DNA from: Novosphingobium resinovorum | GTDB lineage: Bacteria > Pseudomonadota > Alphaproteobacteria > Sphingomonadales > Sphingomonadaceae | Length of the DNA stretch: 64,000 nucleotides | Assembly: GCF_027922145.1 (NCBI RefSeq) | Contig: NZ_BSFC01000002.1 | Location: 1 to 64,000 of the forward strand | Direction: 5' to 3' | Part shown: piece after piece, positions 34,517 through 46,023 of the stretch | How positions within the stretch are numbered: position 1 is the first letter of the stretch | Layout: each line of letters starts with the position of its first letter | The notes under the pieces: generated by a model | Seen by the model: only the letters and a program-made list of their open reading frames with translations | Databases searched by the model: none | What the model was told of the DNA's origin: nothing | Program-made: the position numbers and the translations under genes

Positions 34517-35935
34517 CTATTCCACCATCATCCGGGAAAGCCCTGAGGCAGCAAGCTGATCGTCGATTTGCGCCAGCAGGCGCAGCAGGCCTTCAGGCGT
34601 ATCGCTTTCGGCTCGCGCGGTCAGGGCTGCCTGAGTGTTCGATGCCCGCAGCAGCCACCAGCCATCCGGTGTATCGACACGCGCGCCATCGATCAGCTCG
34701 ACTTGTACTCCCGCTTCCGTGAGCCTTCGTACGACGTCCTCGACGACCGCGAACTTGTGTGCCTCGTCCGCCGGGAAGCGCAGTTCCGGAGTACTGATCA
34801 GAGCGGGCGTCGCGTCGTGGAGCGCGGTTATGCTCGATCCGAGGCGGGCCGCAGCTGCGATGATACGGATTGCCGCGTAGAGCCCGTCGTCGAAGCCGAA
34901 CCAATCGTCGGCGAAGAAGAAGTGGCCGCTGGTCTCGCCGCCCAGCAAGGCGCCGGTTCGCTTCATTCGAGCCTTGATGTGCGAGTGACCCGCCGGGGCC
35001 ATCTCAACGCGGCCGCCCATGGCACGGACGCCATCGAAGACCGTGCGCGATGCCTTGACGTCTGCAATCACGCTTGTGCCGGGGTGGCGGAGCAACAGGT
35101 CACGCGCAAAGATGAGCAGCAGTCGATCCGCGTCCAGTACCCGGCCCAAGCTGTCCACGACACCGATTCGGTCAGCATCGCCATCGAAAGCTAGTCCGAA
35201 GTCGAGGTTCTTCGCCACGACCAGTTCCCGCAAGTCTGCGAGATTGGCGTCGATCGTTGGATCAGGGTGGTGATTGGGAAACCGCCCGTCCACCTCGGAG
35301 AAAAGCAGATGGTGTTCGCCCGGCAATTGCGACAGCAGACGTTCCAGCGCCGGTCCGGCCGCTCCGTTGCCTGCATCCCAACCGATCCGCAGCCGGTCAA
35401 GCGAGCATCTATCGCATCCGGCCAGTCCTTCGAGCAGTTGGCTGACGTAGGTTGGGAGGATATTACGGTTTTCGATGCGGCCTCGAATGTTTGCGCGCGG
35501 GCAGCCGCCCGTGGCGAGGATGCTTCCGATCCGGATAATATCCGCCCCGAAAAAAGGCGCTCCCGCAAGTACCAACTTGAAGCCGTTGTGATCGGCGGGA
35601 TTGTGGCTGCCAGTTACTTGAATGCCGCCGTTCACCTCTGGAATTGAGGCTTCAGCGAAATAGAGCATCGGTGTCGGGCCAAGACCGACGCGAATGACAT
35701 TCACTCCCGCGTCGGCGAGACCTTCTACCAGCGCGGTCTCGAGAACTGGCGAGCTTATGCGTCCGTCGCGTCCCACGGCAATCGCACCGGTGTTCCCAAT
35801 GACTGACCCGAAGGCGCGGCCAAGTGCGTAGGCGTCCTCTTCGAAGAGTGTTTTGCCGAAGATACCGCGAATGTCGTATTCGCGGAGAATGCTGGAATCG
35901 AACCGATGATTGAGGGCTGGCGTCGGCTTGGTCAT
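34517..35935 (-). CDS. Phosphomannomutase/phosphoglucomutase
   Basis: A 472-residue alpha-D-phosphohexomutase from the ATG at 35935. Motifs: YDIRGIFGKTL, catalytic-Ser loop QVTGSHNPADHNGFK, Mg-binding AFDGDADRIGVVD, and sugar-binding GGETSGHFFF; the C-terminal phosphate-binding segment is LLRASNTQAALTARAES. It matches the AlgC/ManB bifunctional class used for exopolysaccharide and LPS precursors. It is separated by 57 bp from the helicase gene and could be co-transcribed; both seem AT-richer than the surroundings. Confidence 0.92.
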   Translation of the reverse strand: MTKPTPALNHRFDSSILREYDIRGIFGKTLFEEDAYALGRAFGSVIGNTGAIAVGRDGRISSPVLETALVEGLADAGVNVIRVGLGPTPMLYFAEASIPEVNGGIQVTGSHNPADHNGFKLVLAGAPFFGADIIRIGSILATGGCPRANIRGRIENRNILPTYVSQLLEGLAGCDRCSLDRLRIGWDAGNGAAGPALERLLSQLPGEHHLLFSEVDGRFPNHHPDPTIDANLADLRELVVAKNLDFGLAFDGDADRIGVVDSLGRVLDADRLLLIFARDLLLRHPGTSVIADVKASRTVFDGVRAMGGRVEMAPAGHSHIKARMKRTGALLGGETSGHFFFADDWFGFDDGLYAAIRIIAAAARLGSSITALHDATPALISTPELRFPADEAHKFAVVEDVVRRLTEAGVQVELIDGARVDTPDGWWLLRASNTQAALTARAESDTPEGLLRLLAQIDDQLAASGLSRMMVE

Positions 35936-36087
35936 TCTCGCTCTTGTCCTTGTGCAGACCGCCACGCCGCAGTCATGTTTATCCTTAGCGGATAGAGGCG
36001 ACAGGCCAACCGTCATTGAGATCGTCTGCCGTCGGTGCTTTGGCGCCGGGACTTTCCTTCTTGGCCCTACGCAATTAAAGCGCGCCG

Positions 36088-37623
<1,536 letters not shown>

Positions 37624-37625
37624 GA

Positions 37626-37665
37626 GGCACACAATGGCACTCAACGGCACCTAACCGCACCACAA
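37626..37665. repeat. Tandem decamer repeat after prfC
   Basis: Four units of ten bases in a row: GGCACACAAT, GGCACTCAAC, GGCACCTAAC, CGCACCACAA. It lies between the prfC stop and the EEP-family gene. The 12-mer TGAGAGGCACAC at its start (stop codon included) recurs right after the stop of the YqaA gene at 57428. Confidence 0.7.
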
Positions 37666-37732
37666 TGGTGCGTGAAGGAACCTGACGGCGTTCCGGCGGA
37701 TTGCTACACAGGCCACCCGCCGGAGCCGTTTC

Positions 37733-38437
37733 TTGCAGATCACTTTCGCCAGCTACAACATCCACAAGGCCGTCGGCCTCGACCGGCGGCGCGATCCCGA
37801 GCGCATCCTCACCGTGCTCAAGGAGATCGACGCCGACGTCGTCGCGCTGCAGGAAGTCGATCGCCGCTACGGCCGCCGCATGGCCGTGTTGCCGCTCGAG
37901 GCGATTCATGCCGCGACCGATTACGTCGCCGTCCCCATGTCGATGAAGCCCGACAGTCTGGGCTGGCATGGCAACGCGATCCTCGTGCGCAAGGGCATCG
38001 ATCTCGTCGAGGCGGCGCCGGTGCCGCTGCCGGTGCTGGAGCCGCGCGGCGCGGTGCGGGCGGATCTCTTGGTGGAGGGCCGGCGCCTGCGGGTGGTGGG
38101 CATGCATCTCGACCTTTCCGGCATCCGGCGGCGGCATCAGGTCCGCTCGGTGCTGTCGCACTGCGCCGAATGCGCCGAGCGTGTGCCCACCGTGATGATG
38201 GGCGACCTCAATGAATGGGCGCAGCGGGGCGGCTGCCTTCGGGAGTTCGGTGCGGGCTGGCAGGTGCTGGCGCCGGGCCGCAGCTTTCCATCGCGGCGAC
38301 CGATGGCGTTGCTCGACCGGATCATCGTGTCCACCGAGTGGGAAGTCCTGGGAACCCGTGTGCACCACAGTCCGTTGTCGGCGATAGGGTCTGACCATCT
38401 GCCCGTCTTTGCCTCGCTCGCGTTGCCTAAAATTTAG
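37733..38437 (+). CDS. Endonuclease/exonuclease/phosphatase (EEP) family hydrolase
   Basis: A 234-residue protein starting at TTG 37733 (reads LQITFASYNIHK). The EEP fold motifs are complete: SYNIHKAVG (Asn), VVALQEVD (metal Glu), MHLDLSG, MMGDLNEW (Asp/Asn pair) and IGSDHLPVFA (catalytic Asp/His). Members hydrolyse phosphodiesters in DNA, lipids or nucleotides; nothing in the sequence picks among these. Confidence 0.88.
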   Translation: MQITFASYNIHKAVGLDRRRDPERILTVLKEIDADVVALQEVDRRYGRRMAVLPLEAIHAATDYVAVPMSMKPDSLGWHGNAILVRKGIDLVEAAPVPLPVLEPRGAVRADLLVEGRRLRVVGMHLDLSGIRRRHQVRSVLSHCAECAERVPTVMMGDLNEWAQRGGCLREFGAGWQVLAPGRSFPSRRPMALLDRIIVSTEWEVLGTRVHHSPLSAIGSDHLPVFASLALPKI

Positions 38438-38502
38438 GCAACTGCCCATGAATCGAGCGGCGCGGCGTGCTCCTTGCGCGACCTGCGGTTTATCCGCCTG
38501 TT

Positions 38503-38518
38503 GAATCGGCACCGATTC
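38503..38518. promoter_or_regulatory. Inverted repeat upstream of the glnK sigma-54 promoter
   Basis: GAATCGG, two bases, then CCGATTC form a 7-bp inverted repeat about 17 bp upstream of the -24 element. It is a candidate activator (NtrC-type) site, though it does not match the enteric NtrC consensus well. Confidence 0.35.
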
Positions 38519-38534
38519 TTGCCAGTTGGTAAAT

Positions 38535-38550
38535 TGGCATGCCCCTTGCT
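38535..38550 (+). promoter_or_regulatory. Sigma-54 (RpoN) -24/-12 promoter of glnK-amtB
   Basis: TGGCATGCCCCTTGCT matches the TGGCAC-N5-TTGCW consensus with exact GG-to-GC spacing. It is 49 bp upstream of the glnK start, as expected for nitrogen-regulated expression of P-II and ammonium-transporter genes. Confidence 0.75.
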
Positions 38551-38586
38551 TAGTCTCGGTTAACCGGCGCTGGGGCCGGTTGCTAA

Positions 38587-38937
<351 letters not shown>

Positions 38938-38948
38938 GGGGAGCTTTC

Positions 38949-40250
38949 ATGATGAACCGCAAGATTTTCGGTGGAATTGGTGCGACACTCACGTCGCTTG
39001 CCGTCTCCACCGCCGCCTTCGCACAGGACGCGACGCCGACTGTCGACAAGGGCGACACCGCCTGGATGATGACCTCGACCGTCCTCGTCTTCCTGATGAT
39101 CCTCCCCGGCCTCGCGCTGTTCTACGGCGGCCTGACCCGCTCGAAGAACATGCTCTCGACGATGACGCAGATCGGCGCCGCGGCTTCGCTCGCCATGCTT
39201 ATCTGGGTCATGTACGGCTATTCGATGGCCTTCGGTGAGGGCGGTAATGCCTTCGTCGCCGGCTTCGGCAAGGCGTTCCTCGCGGGCGTCACCCCCGATT
39301 CGGTTTCGGGCACCATCCCCGAATACGTCTTCGCCTGCTTCCAGATGACCTTCGCCGCGATCACCGTCGCGCTGGTCCTGGGTTCCACGGTCGAGCGTAT
39401 CAAGTTCTCGGCGGTCATGGTCTTCGCGGCCGTGTGGCTGACGATCGTGTACTTCCCGATCGCGCACATGGTCTGGGCACCGACCGGTTACTTCTTCGGC
39501 CTCGGTGCGCTCGACTATGCGGGCGGCACCGTCGTCCACATCAACGCCGGTGTCTCGGCGCTGGTCGCCGCTATCATCCTCGGCAAGCGCAAGGGCTTCC
39601 CGGCCGAGCCGATGCCGCCGCACTCGCTGACGCTGACCATGGTCGGCACCGGCCTGCTGTGGGTGGGCTGGTTCGGTTTCAACGCCGGTTCGGCGCTCTC
39701 GGCCAACGGCGCGGCTTCGCTCGCCATGATCAACACTTTCGTCGCCACCGCTTCGGCCGGTCTGTTCTGGATGCTCGCGGAGCGTCTGGCGGGTCACAAG
39801 GGTTCGGCCCTGGGCTTCTGCTCGGGCGTCGTCGCCGGTCTCGTCGCGGTCACCCCGGCTGCCGGCAACTCGGGCCCGTTCGGCGCGATCGTGCTGGGCG
39901 CCGTGGCTTCGATCATCTGCTTCTTCGCGGTCAGCAAGCTCAAGCCGATGCTCGGCTATGACGACGCGCTCGACGCATTCGGCGTCCACGGCATCGGCGG
40001 CATCGTCGGCGCCATCGGCACCGGCATCGTCTATGCCCCGTCGCTCGGCGGCCCCGGCAAGGCGGACTTCGCCATCGGTACGCAACTGGTGATCCAGATC
40101 GAGGCGGTCCTCGCCACCGTGGTCCTCGCGACCGTCGGCACCGTGATCGCGATCTTCATCGCCAAGGCAGTCACCGGCCTGCGCGTCACTCCCGAAGTCG
40201 AAGCCGATGGCCTCGACATCGGCGAGCATGGCGAGCGCGCCTACAACTAA
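38949..40250 (+). CDS. amtB: Ammonium transporter
   Basis: A 433-residue protein with a cleavable signal (SLAVSTAAFAQDA) and 11 membrane helices. The twin pore histidines are in GTVVHINAG and GVHGIGG; ALFYGGLTRSKN is the AmtB N-terminal signature. It conducts ammonia/ammonium across the inner membrane and is gated by GlnK. P-II genes lie on both sides of it. Confidence 0.96.
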   Translation: MMNRKIFGGIGATLTSLAVSTAAFAQDATPTVDKGDTAWMMTSTVLVFLMILPGLALFYGGLTRSKNMLSTMTQIGAAASLAMLIWVMYGYSMAFGEGGNAFVAGFGKAFLAGVTPDSVSGTIPEYVFACFQMTFAAITVALVLGSTVERIKFSAVMVFAAVWLTIVYFPIAHMVWAPTGYFFGLGALDYAGGTVVHINAGVSALVAAIILGKRKGFPAEPMPPHSLTLTMVGTGLLWVGWFGFNAGSALSANGAASLAMINTFVATASAGLFWMLAERLAGHKGSALGFCSGVVAGLVAVTPAAGNSGPFGAIVLGAVASIICFFAVSKLKPMLGYDDALDAFGVHGIGGIVGAIGTGIVYAPSLGGPGKADFAIGTQLVIQIEAVLATVVLATVGTVIAIFIAKAVTGLRVTPEVEADGLDIGEHGERAYN

Positions 40251-40338
40251 GAATCTCCAGTTTGGCGGCGGCGGGAACTTCCTCCTCTCCTCCCTCCCGT
40301 CGTCGCCAACCGATGTTCCTCCTGCGAACACAACCTTC

Positions 40339-40373
40339 AAAGGGCCGGAGCCAGCCGCTCCGGCCCCTTTTTT
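40339..40373 (+). terminator. Rho-independent terminator after amtB
   Basis: AAAGGGCCGGAGC, a short loop and GCTCCGGCCCCTTTTTT form a strong stem with a T-run, separating amtB from the second P-II gene. Confidence 0.85.
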
Positions 40374-40428
40374 ATGCATGCGACTTGTGGGATGCTGCGC
40401 CTGCGGGGTGACGAGTGGGGGAACGCGC

Positions 40429-40767
40429 ATGAAGTACGTCACGGCCATCATCAAGCCGTTCAAGTTCACCGAAGTGAAGGAGGCGCTGGCTGCTTCCGGC
40501 GTGTCCGGCCTGACGGTTTCGGAAGTCAGCGGGCACGGTCGCCAGAAAGGGCAGACCGAAGTTTACCGCGGGGCCGAATATACCTCGAGCATGTTGCCCA
40601 AGCTACGGCTTGAGATCGCGGTGACCGACGAGATGGCGCCGCGCATCGTCGAGATCATCCGCGCGCACGCCAACAACGACGAGATCGGCGATGGCAAGAT
40701 CTTCGTGTTTCCCCTCGACCGCGCCGTGCGAATCCGCACTGGCGAACAGGGTGACGACGCGCTCTAG
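40429..40767 (+). CDS. glnK: P-II nitrogen regulatory protein (second copy)
   Basis: A 112-residue P-II paralog from the ATG at 40429. The T-loop RGAEYTSSMLPK retains Tyr51, and [20 protein letters not shown] is the C-terminal signature. It is about two-thirds identical to the first copy by eye. It lies after the amtB terminator, 179 bp past amtB, so it may have separate expression. It could be called glnB instead. Confidence 0.92.
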   Translation: MKYVTAIIKPFKFTEVKEALAASGVSGLTVSEVSGHGRQKGQTEVYRGAEYTSSMLPKLRLEIAVTDEMAPRIVEIIRAHANNDEIGDGKIFVFPLDRAVRIRTGEQGDDAL

Positions 40768-40815
40768 TTGTTGGTAGCGCCCTGATCATGGCCCGTCCGT
40801 GCGGGCGTATTCGGC

Positions 40816-41241
40816 TTATCGTCCGGCGGACAGCATCTCGATCAACTGGCGCACCGGGCTGACGTCATAACCCGCACCGGCTGCCTTCGAGGCGATCACC
40901 GCCGGGCTGTCACCGGCCTTGGCGCGGGCCAGCGCCCACAGCAGTGTCGACCGCGTGCCCGAGCGGCAATAGGCGAGCACCGGCCCCTCGATGTCGAGCG
41001 CTTGTTCCATCGCATCGACCTGTGCCTGGCTGAACCCGGCATGAGTCACGGGAATCGCGACGTAGTCGATACCCGCTTCCCGGGCTGCGGCCTCGATGGC
41101 GTCGCCGGGGGTCTGGTCCTCGCTCTCGCCTTCGGGGCGGTTGTTGACGATGCGGACGATTCCGAGCGCCTTGGCCTCCGCAACCATGGCGGCGTCGATC
41201 TGCGGGCTGGCGAAGACGGTCTCGGTAATCTGACGGAACAT
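40816..41241 (-). CDS. TIGR01244/DUF442 family phosphatase-like sulfur transferase
   Basis: A 141-residue protein from the ATG at 41241. It has a tyrosine-phosphatase-like P-loop, AYCRSGTRSTLLWAL (Cys-x5-Arg), near residue 93, and the MFRQITETVFASPQID start of the beta-lactamase-hydrolase-like (Blh) N-terminal family. In other bacteria such proteins accompany persulfide dioxygenases in sulfide handling, but none is adjacent here. Confidence 0.85.
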   Translation of the reverse strand: MFRQITETVFASPQIDAAMVAEAKALGIVRIVNNRPEGESEDQTPGDAIEAAAREAGIDYVAIPVTHAGFSQAQVDAMEQALDIEGPVLAYCRSGTRSTLLWALARAKAGDSPAVIASKAAGAGYDVSPVRQLIEMLSAGR

Positions 41242-41526
41242 CTGCGCATTCTCCCGTAGTGGAGCGGCCGGGCGGTGCCGGAAACCGGCCTTCAAGACGC
41301 TTCGGAGCGTTGAGGCAAGCCCATTCGTCGCTTAAAAACCGCTAATTCGTCGTGAAGCACTGCAAAGACCTCGCATTTCCGTTCGCCATCGCGTTTGGAG
41401 TCGTGTAAGAGTCATGTTCGCAGGAGAGGGTCGGGCCTTAGCCCGGCCGCTTGCCTGACGTTTGGCGTGGATCGTCCGCCCGCCTGACGAATACTTCTGG
41501 GGCGCAGCGAAGGTACGCTAGTAGAC

Positions 41527-42246
41527 ATGGGTTTTGATAGAGGTCGTCGCGGAAGGGGACGCGACAATAAGCGGGGCGGAGAAGACGAGTTCGATCCGTT
41601 CTACGCTGGTGGCGGAGATCGCTTCGGCGGCGGTGATCGCGGCGGCTTCGGCGGCGGCGGTGGCGGCTTCGGCGGTGGCAACCGTGGCGGCGGCTTCGGC
41701 GGCGGTGGTGGCGGCGGCTTCGGCGGCCGTGGCGGCGGCGGCGGTGGCGGCATGCCTGCACAGGTCGTCGGCCAGGGCAAGGGCGTCGTAAAGTTCTTCA
41801 ACGCAGCCAAGGGCTTCGGCTTCATCCAGCGCGACGAAGGCGGCGACGATGTGTTCGTGCACATCAGCTCGGTCGAGCGCGCCGGCCTCGAAGGTCTGGC
41901 CGAAGGCCAGCAGCTCGAATTCCAGCTCGTCGATCGCGGTGGCAAGGTATCGGCAACCGACCTCGTGGTCGTTGGCGATGTGATCCCCGTCGCCAAGCGC
42001 GAGCCGGCGCCGCAGCGCCAGCTCACCGGGGAGAAGGCCACCGGCACTGTCAAGTTCTTCAACTCCATGAAGGGCTTCGGCTTCATCACCCGTGATGACG
42101 GCCAGCCGGACGCATTCGTGCACATCAGTGCGGTTGAGCGCTCGGGCATGTCCGGTCTCAACGAAGGCGATCAGGTTGAGTTCGACATCGAGGTCGATCG
42201 ACGAGGCAAGTACTCGGCGGTCAACCTGCAGCCGCGTCAGGGTTGA
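41527..42246 (+). CDS. Gly-rich protein with two cold-shock domains
   Basis: A 239-residue protein. Residues 1-75 are low-complexity RG/FGGG repeats. Two cold-shock domains follow: CSD1 ([18 protein letters not shown] ... VFVHISSVE) at ~87-150 and CSD2 ([18 protein letters not shown] ... AFVHISAVE) at ~170-235, each with intact RNP1 (KGFGFI) and RNP2 (VFVHI/AFVHI). It is expected to bind single-stranded RNA/DNA and melt structure. Tandem-CSD proteins are common in alphaproteobacteria, but the Gly-rich head is unusual. The 285-bp gap upstream probably holds a long leader. Confidence 0.9.
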   Translation: MGFDRGRRGRGRDNKRGGEDEFDPFYAGGGDRFGGGDRGGFGGGGGGFGGGNRGGGFGGGGGGGFGGRGGGGGGGMPAQVVGQGKGVVKFFNAAKGFGFIQRDEGGDDVFVHISSVERAGLEGLAEGQQLEFQLVDRGGKVSATDLVVVGDVIPVAKREPAPQRQLTGEKATGTVKFFNSMKGFGFITRDDGQPDAFVHISAVERSGMSGLNEGDQVEFDIEVDRRGKYSAVNLQPRQG

Positions 42247-42320
42247 TCCTGCCTGCACTCCTCCGGGCCAGAACTCCTTAAGGACGTTTGACCCGGAGGC
42301 TGCAAACATCTAAACGCGCG

Positions 42321-42350
42321 CAAATGGCGGTCCGGTAGGGCCGCCATTTG
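42321..42350 (+). terminator. Terminator-like hairpin after the cold-shock gene
   Basis: CAAATGGCGG, a 10-nt loop and CCGCCATTTG form a perfect 10-bp stem followed by TCGTTTGC. The T-tract is modest. Confidence 0.6.
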
Positions 42351-42434
42351 TCGTTTGCGATCTTCAAAGCGAGATTTCTCTAAGGCCCGCCAAGACCCGC
42401 GTTCTGGGGGCTCGATTCTGCAAGGAATGCCGAC

Positions 42435-43625
42435 ATGTCCATTACCCCGCTGATGCCCGTATATCCCCGGTGCGGCGTGCGTCCCGTTCGCGGCGAACAC
42501 TGCCATCTCATCAGCGAGGACGGTCGCCGTTTCCTCGATTTTGCCAGCGGCATCGCGGTCAACGCGCTCGGCCATTCGCATCCCGGCCTCGTCGGCGCGA
42601 TCCAGAAGCAGGCCGAGACGCTGATGCACGTCTCCAACCTCTACGGCAGCCCGCAGGGTGAGGCCGTGGCGAAGCGCCTCGTCGACCTGACGTTCGCGGA
42701 CACGGTGTTCTTCACCAATTCGGGCGCCGAGGCGGTGGAGTGCGCGATGAAGACCGCGCGCGCCTATCACCAGTCGGTCGGCAACGAACAGAAGTACGAG
42801 CTGATCACCTTCAACCAGGCTTTCCACGGCCGCACGATGGCCACGATCAGCGCTTCCAGCCAAGAGAAGATGCACAAGGGCTTCCTGCCCCTGCTGCCCG
42901 GCTTCAAGTACGTCGAATTCAACGATCTGGAGGCTGCGAAGGCCGCGATCGGTCCGAACACGGCGGGCTTCATGGTCGAGCCGATCCAGGGTGAAGGCGG
43001 CATCCGCATCGCCACCGACGAATTCCTGCAGGGCCTGCGCGCGCTGTGCGACGAGCATGACCTCATGCTGATCCTCGACGAAGTGCAGAGCGGCGTCGGG
43101 CGCGCCGGGACTTTCTTCGCCTATGAGCAGTACGGCATCGAGCCGGACATCATGGCGACCGCCAAGGGCATCGGTGGCGGCTTCCCGGTCGGCGCCTGCC
43201 TCGCCACCGAGAAGGCGGCGCGCGGCATGGTCGCGGGCACGCATGGCTCGACGTACGGCGGCAACCCCTTCGCCATGGCGGCGATCGGCGCGATCCTCGA
43301 CGTGATCCCGGACGAGGCTTTCCTCGCGGACGTGCGCGCCAAGGGCGAGCGGATCAAGGCCCGCCTCGAACAGTTCATCGGCAACTATCCCGATCTCTTC
43401 GAACTGGTGCGCGGGCGCGGCCTGTTCATCGGCCTCAAGATGAAGGTCGAGCCGCGCGCTTTCGTAGCGCACATGCGCGACAACCACGGGCTGCTCACCG
43501 TCTCGGCGGGCGACAACGTGGTGCGCGTGCTGCCCCCGCTCGTCATCGACGACAGCCACATCGACGAGTTCATGGAAAAGCTCTCCGCCGCAGCGGCGGA
43601 CTACAAGATCGAAGCGAGCGTGTGA
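42435..43625 (+). CDS. argD: Acetylornithine aminotransferase
   Basis: A 396-residue class III PLP aminotransferase. [57 protein letters not shown] and [17 protein letters not shown] with the PLP-binding Lys are intact. It makes N-acetylornithine in arginine synthesis, possibly also succinyl-diaminopimelate. Its stop overlaps the argF start by one base (TGATG). Confidence 0.95.
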   Translation: MSITPLMPVYPRCGVRPVRGEHCHLISEDGRRFLDFASGIAVNALGHSHPGLVGAIQKQAETLMHVSNLYGSPQGEAVAKRLVDLTFADTVFFTNSGAEAVECAMKTARAYHQSVGNEQKYELITFNQAFHGRTMATISASSQEKMHKGFLPLLPGFKYVEFNDLEAAKAAIGPNTAGFMVEPIQGEGGIRIATDEFLQGLRALCDEHDLMLILDEVQSGVGRAGTFFAYEQYGIEPDIMATAKGIGGGFPVGACLATEKAARGMVAGTHGSTYGGNPFAMAAIGAILDVIPDEAFLADVRAKGERIKARLEQFIGNYPDLFELVRGRGLFIGLKMKVEPRAFVAHMRDNHGLLTVSAGDNVVRVLPPLVIDDSHIDEFMEKLSAAAADYKIEASV

Positions 43626-44548
43626 TGAAGGATTTCCTGAGTCTGTCCGATGCGGGCGGCGATACCCTCGCCGCCATGATCAACGACGCGATCGACCGGA
43701 AGGCAGCGCGTGCGGGCTGGGCCAAGGGCCGTGCCGACGCCGATGCGCCGCTTGCCGGGCACACGCTCGCGATGATCTTCGAGAAGAACTCCACCCGCAC
43801 CCGCGTCTCGTTCGACATGGCGATGCGCCAGCTTGGCGGCTCGGCGCTGATCCTGGAGGCAGGTTCCACGCAGATCGGTCGCGGCGAATCGATCGCTGAC
43901 ACCGCCCGCGTTCTCAGCCGCATGGTCGACGCGATCATGATTCGCACCGACGACCACGCCAAGATCGAGGAACTGGCCCACTACGCCGACGTCCCCGTCA
44001 TCAACGGCCTGACCGACCTGTCGCACCCGTGCCAGATCGTCGCCGACCTGCTGACGATCGTGGAGCACGGCCATGCGCTGCCTGGCCTCCAGCTCGCGTG
44101 GCTGGGCGACGGCAACAATGTCGCCAACTCGCTGATCGAGGCGGCGGGGCTGATGAAGTTCACCATCCGCATCGGCGGCCCGGCGGGCTACGAGCCGGAC
44201 GCCGGTTTCATCGCGCGCTGCCGCGAGGCCGGGGGCGAAGTCATCCTCACCAACGACCCGCGTGAGGCTGTGGCCGGGGCGCAGGTCGTCGTCACCGACA
44301 CCTGGGTTTCGATGGGCCAGCCGGGCGGCGAAGTGCACGTCGCCGCGATGCAGCCCTACCAGGTCAATGCCGCGTTGATGGCCGCCGCCCGCCCCGAGGC
44401 GACCTTCCTCCACTGCCTGCCCGCGCATCGCAATGAGGAAGTGACCGACGAGGTCATGGACGGTCCGCAGTCGGCGGTGTGGGACGAAGCCGAGAACCGC
44501 ATCCACGGTCAGAAGTCGGTCCTGCTCTGGGCGCTGGGCAAGCTGTGA
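43625..44548 (+). CDS. argF: Ornithine carbamoyltransferase
   Basis: A 307-residue protein from the ATG at 43625; a GTG one codon earlier is also in frame. Carbamoyl-phosphate motif [23 protein letters not shown] (HPCQ), the [12 protein letters not shown] motif and [15 protein letters not shown] identify OTCase. It converts ornithine to citrulline. Coupled to argD upstream and, through a GTGA overlap, to hslO downstream. Confidence 0.96.
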   Translation: MKDFLSLSDAGGDTLAAMINDAIDRKAARAGWAKGRADADAPLAGHTLAMIFEKNSTRTRVSFDMAMRQLGGSALILEAGSTQIGRGESIADTARVLSRMVDAIMIRTDDHAKIEELAHYADVPVINGLTDLSHPCQIVADLLTIVEHGHALPGLQLAWLGDGNNVANSLIEAAGLMKFTIRIGGPAGYEPDAGFIARCREAGGEVILTNDPREAVAGAQVVVTDTWVSMGQPGGEVHVAAMQPYQVNAALMAAARPEATFLHCLPAHRNEEVTDEVMDGPQSAVWDEAENRIHGQKSVLLWALGKL

Positions 44549-45450
44549 TCGAAGACGACCTGCTGCGCGACGATACCGGCTTCGACCGGGTGCTCGCCTT
44601 CACCGTGCCCGCGCGCCACGTGCGCGGGCGCATGGTGCGGCTTGGCCCGGTGCTTGAGACGGTGCTTTCGGCGCACGACTATCCCAAGGTGGTCAAGCAT
44701 GTGCTGGCCGAGGCGCTGGTGCTGACTGCGCTGATGGGTTCGCTGCTCAAGGACGAGAACGCCCAGCTGACGTTCCAGGCGCAGGCCGAGGGCGGCGCGG
44801 TGGACCTGCTGGTCTGTGACTATCGCAACGGGGAACTGCGCGGCTACTTGCGCCACGACCCCGCGATGGTCGGGGCGCTGGAGGAGGAATGCTCGCTCGA
44901 GACGATGTTCGGCAAGGGCTTCCTGGCGATCACTTTCGATCTCGCGACCAGCGGCGAGCGCTATCAGGGCATCGTACCGCTGGAGGGGGCGTCGCTGGCG
45001 CATGCCTGCGAGAGCTATTTCGCGCAGTCGGAGCAGCTGCCGACGCTGATCCGTATCGCGGTCCGCTCGAACGGGCCGCGCTGCGTGGCGGGCGGCATGC
45101 TCGTGCAGCATTTCCCGGACGGCGAGGAAGGGCGTGAGCGCCTGCACGTCCAGGAAGACCACCCGGACTGGGAGCACGTCGCGATCCTGTCGGGAACGGT
45201 GCAGGCCGCCGAACTGGTCGATCCGGTGCTGACGCTGGAGGAACTGGCGTGGCGCCTGTTCCACGAGGAAAGCGAAGTGCGCGTCGAGCCGCTGCTGCCG
45301 CTGAGCCGTGGCTGTCGCTGCACTGTCGAGCATTATCTCTCGATTCTGTCCAAGTTCCCCGAGGATCAGCTGGAGGACATGCGCGACGACGATGGGCACA
45401 TCCCGGTCGATTGCGCGTTCTGTTCCAAGGTGCTGCGCGTCCCGGCCTGA
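44545..45450 (+). CDS. hslO: Redox-regulated chaperone Hsp33
   Basis: A 301-residue protein starting at GTG 44545, overlapping the argF stop by four bases. The zinc-thiolate switch is present as CRC near the start of the C-terminal domain and CAFC near the end (spacing ~29), with conserved [11 protein letters not shown]. The N-terminal chaperone fold has [19 protein letters not shown] and [10 protein letters not shown]. It activates on oxidation. The argD-argF-hslO order is common in alphaproteobacteria. Confidence 0.95.
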   Translation: MIEDDLLRDDTGFDRVLAFTVPARHVRGRMVRLGPVLETVLSAHDYPKVVKHVLAEALVLTALMGSLLKDENAQLTFQAQAEGGAVDLLVCDYRNGELRGYLRHDPAMVGALEEECSLETMFGKGFLAITFDLATSGERYQGIVPLEGASLAHACESYFAQSEQLPTLIRIAVRSNGPRCVAGGMLVQHFPDGEEGRERLHVQEDHPDWEHVAILSGTVQAAELVDPVLTLEELAWRLFHEESEVRVEPLLPLSRGCRCTVEHYLSILSKFPEDQLEDMRDDDGHIPVDCAFCSKVLRVPA

Positions 45451-45556
45451 GTAGCACAAGCGAGCGTCATACTCTCGCCACACCTATGGGTGACTTGAAA
45501 TCCGGGGCGCCCCTGCCGATGTTGTAAGCGGCGGGACGTTTTCAGGGTGCGACGGA

Positions 45557-45958
45557 ATGTTTTCGAAGTCTTCTCTTGCGGTGTTTGGACTGGCCGCCTG
45601 TGTAGCGGCAGCGCTGCCGGCTTACGCGCAGCAGCAGTCACTGGGCATGCTCGATGCATTGGCGCACGGTGGCTGGGAACTGCGCGAGCGCGGTGGTCCG
45701 GTGCGCAACATCTGCCTCGACAGTGGACGTCGGCTGATCCAGCTGCGCCATCCGGGTGCACCGTGCAGCACTGTCGTGGTCGAGGACAAGGCCGATCAGG
45801 TCACCGTGCAGTATACTTGTCGCGGACAGGGCTATGGCCGCACGCAGATCCGGCGCGAGACCGATGGCCTGGTGCAGATCGACAGCCAGGGCATCGTCAA
45901 CGGCCTGCCTTTCGCGTTTTCCGCCGAAGGGCGGCGCACGGGCGATTGCCGCAGCTGA
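45557..45958 (+). CDS. Hypothetical secreted Cys-containing protein
   Basis: A 133-residue protein with a signal peptide (FGLAACVAAALPAYAQQQ). The mature part starts with WELRERGGPVRNICLDSGRR and has four Cys that may form two disulfides (ICLD, PCST, YTCRG, GDCRS). It resembles the small periplasmic proteins of the DUF3617 type, but this is only a motif-level impression. It lies between hslO and queC. Confidence 0.7.
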   Translation: MFSKSSLAVFGLAACVAAALPAYAQQQSLGMLDALAHGGWELRERGGPVRNICLDSGRRLIQLRHPGAPCSTVVVEDKADQVTVQYTCRGQGYGRTQIRRETDGLVQIDSQGIVNGLPFAFSAEGRRTGDCRS

Positions 45959-46023
45959 GTCTGCCGAAGACCTTGCGCATTTGATCGTTGTCGTCCCGGC
46001 GTCAGGGGCGTAGCGGGGCAGTC

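Noticed and set aside
41620..41760. Apparent short tandem DNA repeats (GGCGGC/TTCGGC) resembling an array
   Set aside because: They are codons of the Gly-rich head of the cold-shock protein; not a CRISPR array, no unique spacers.
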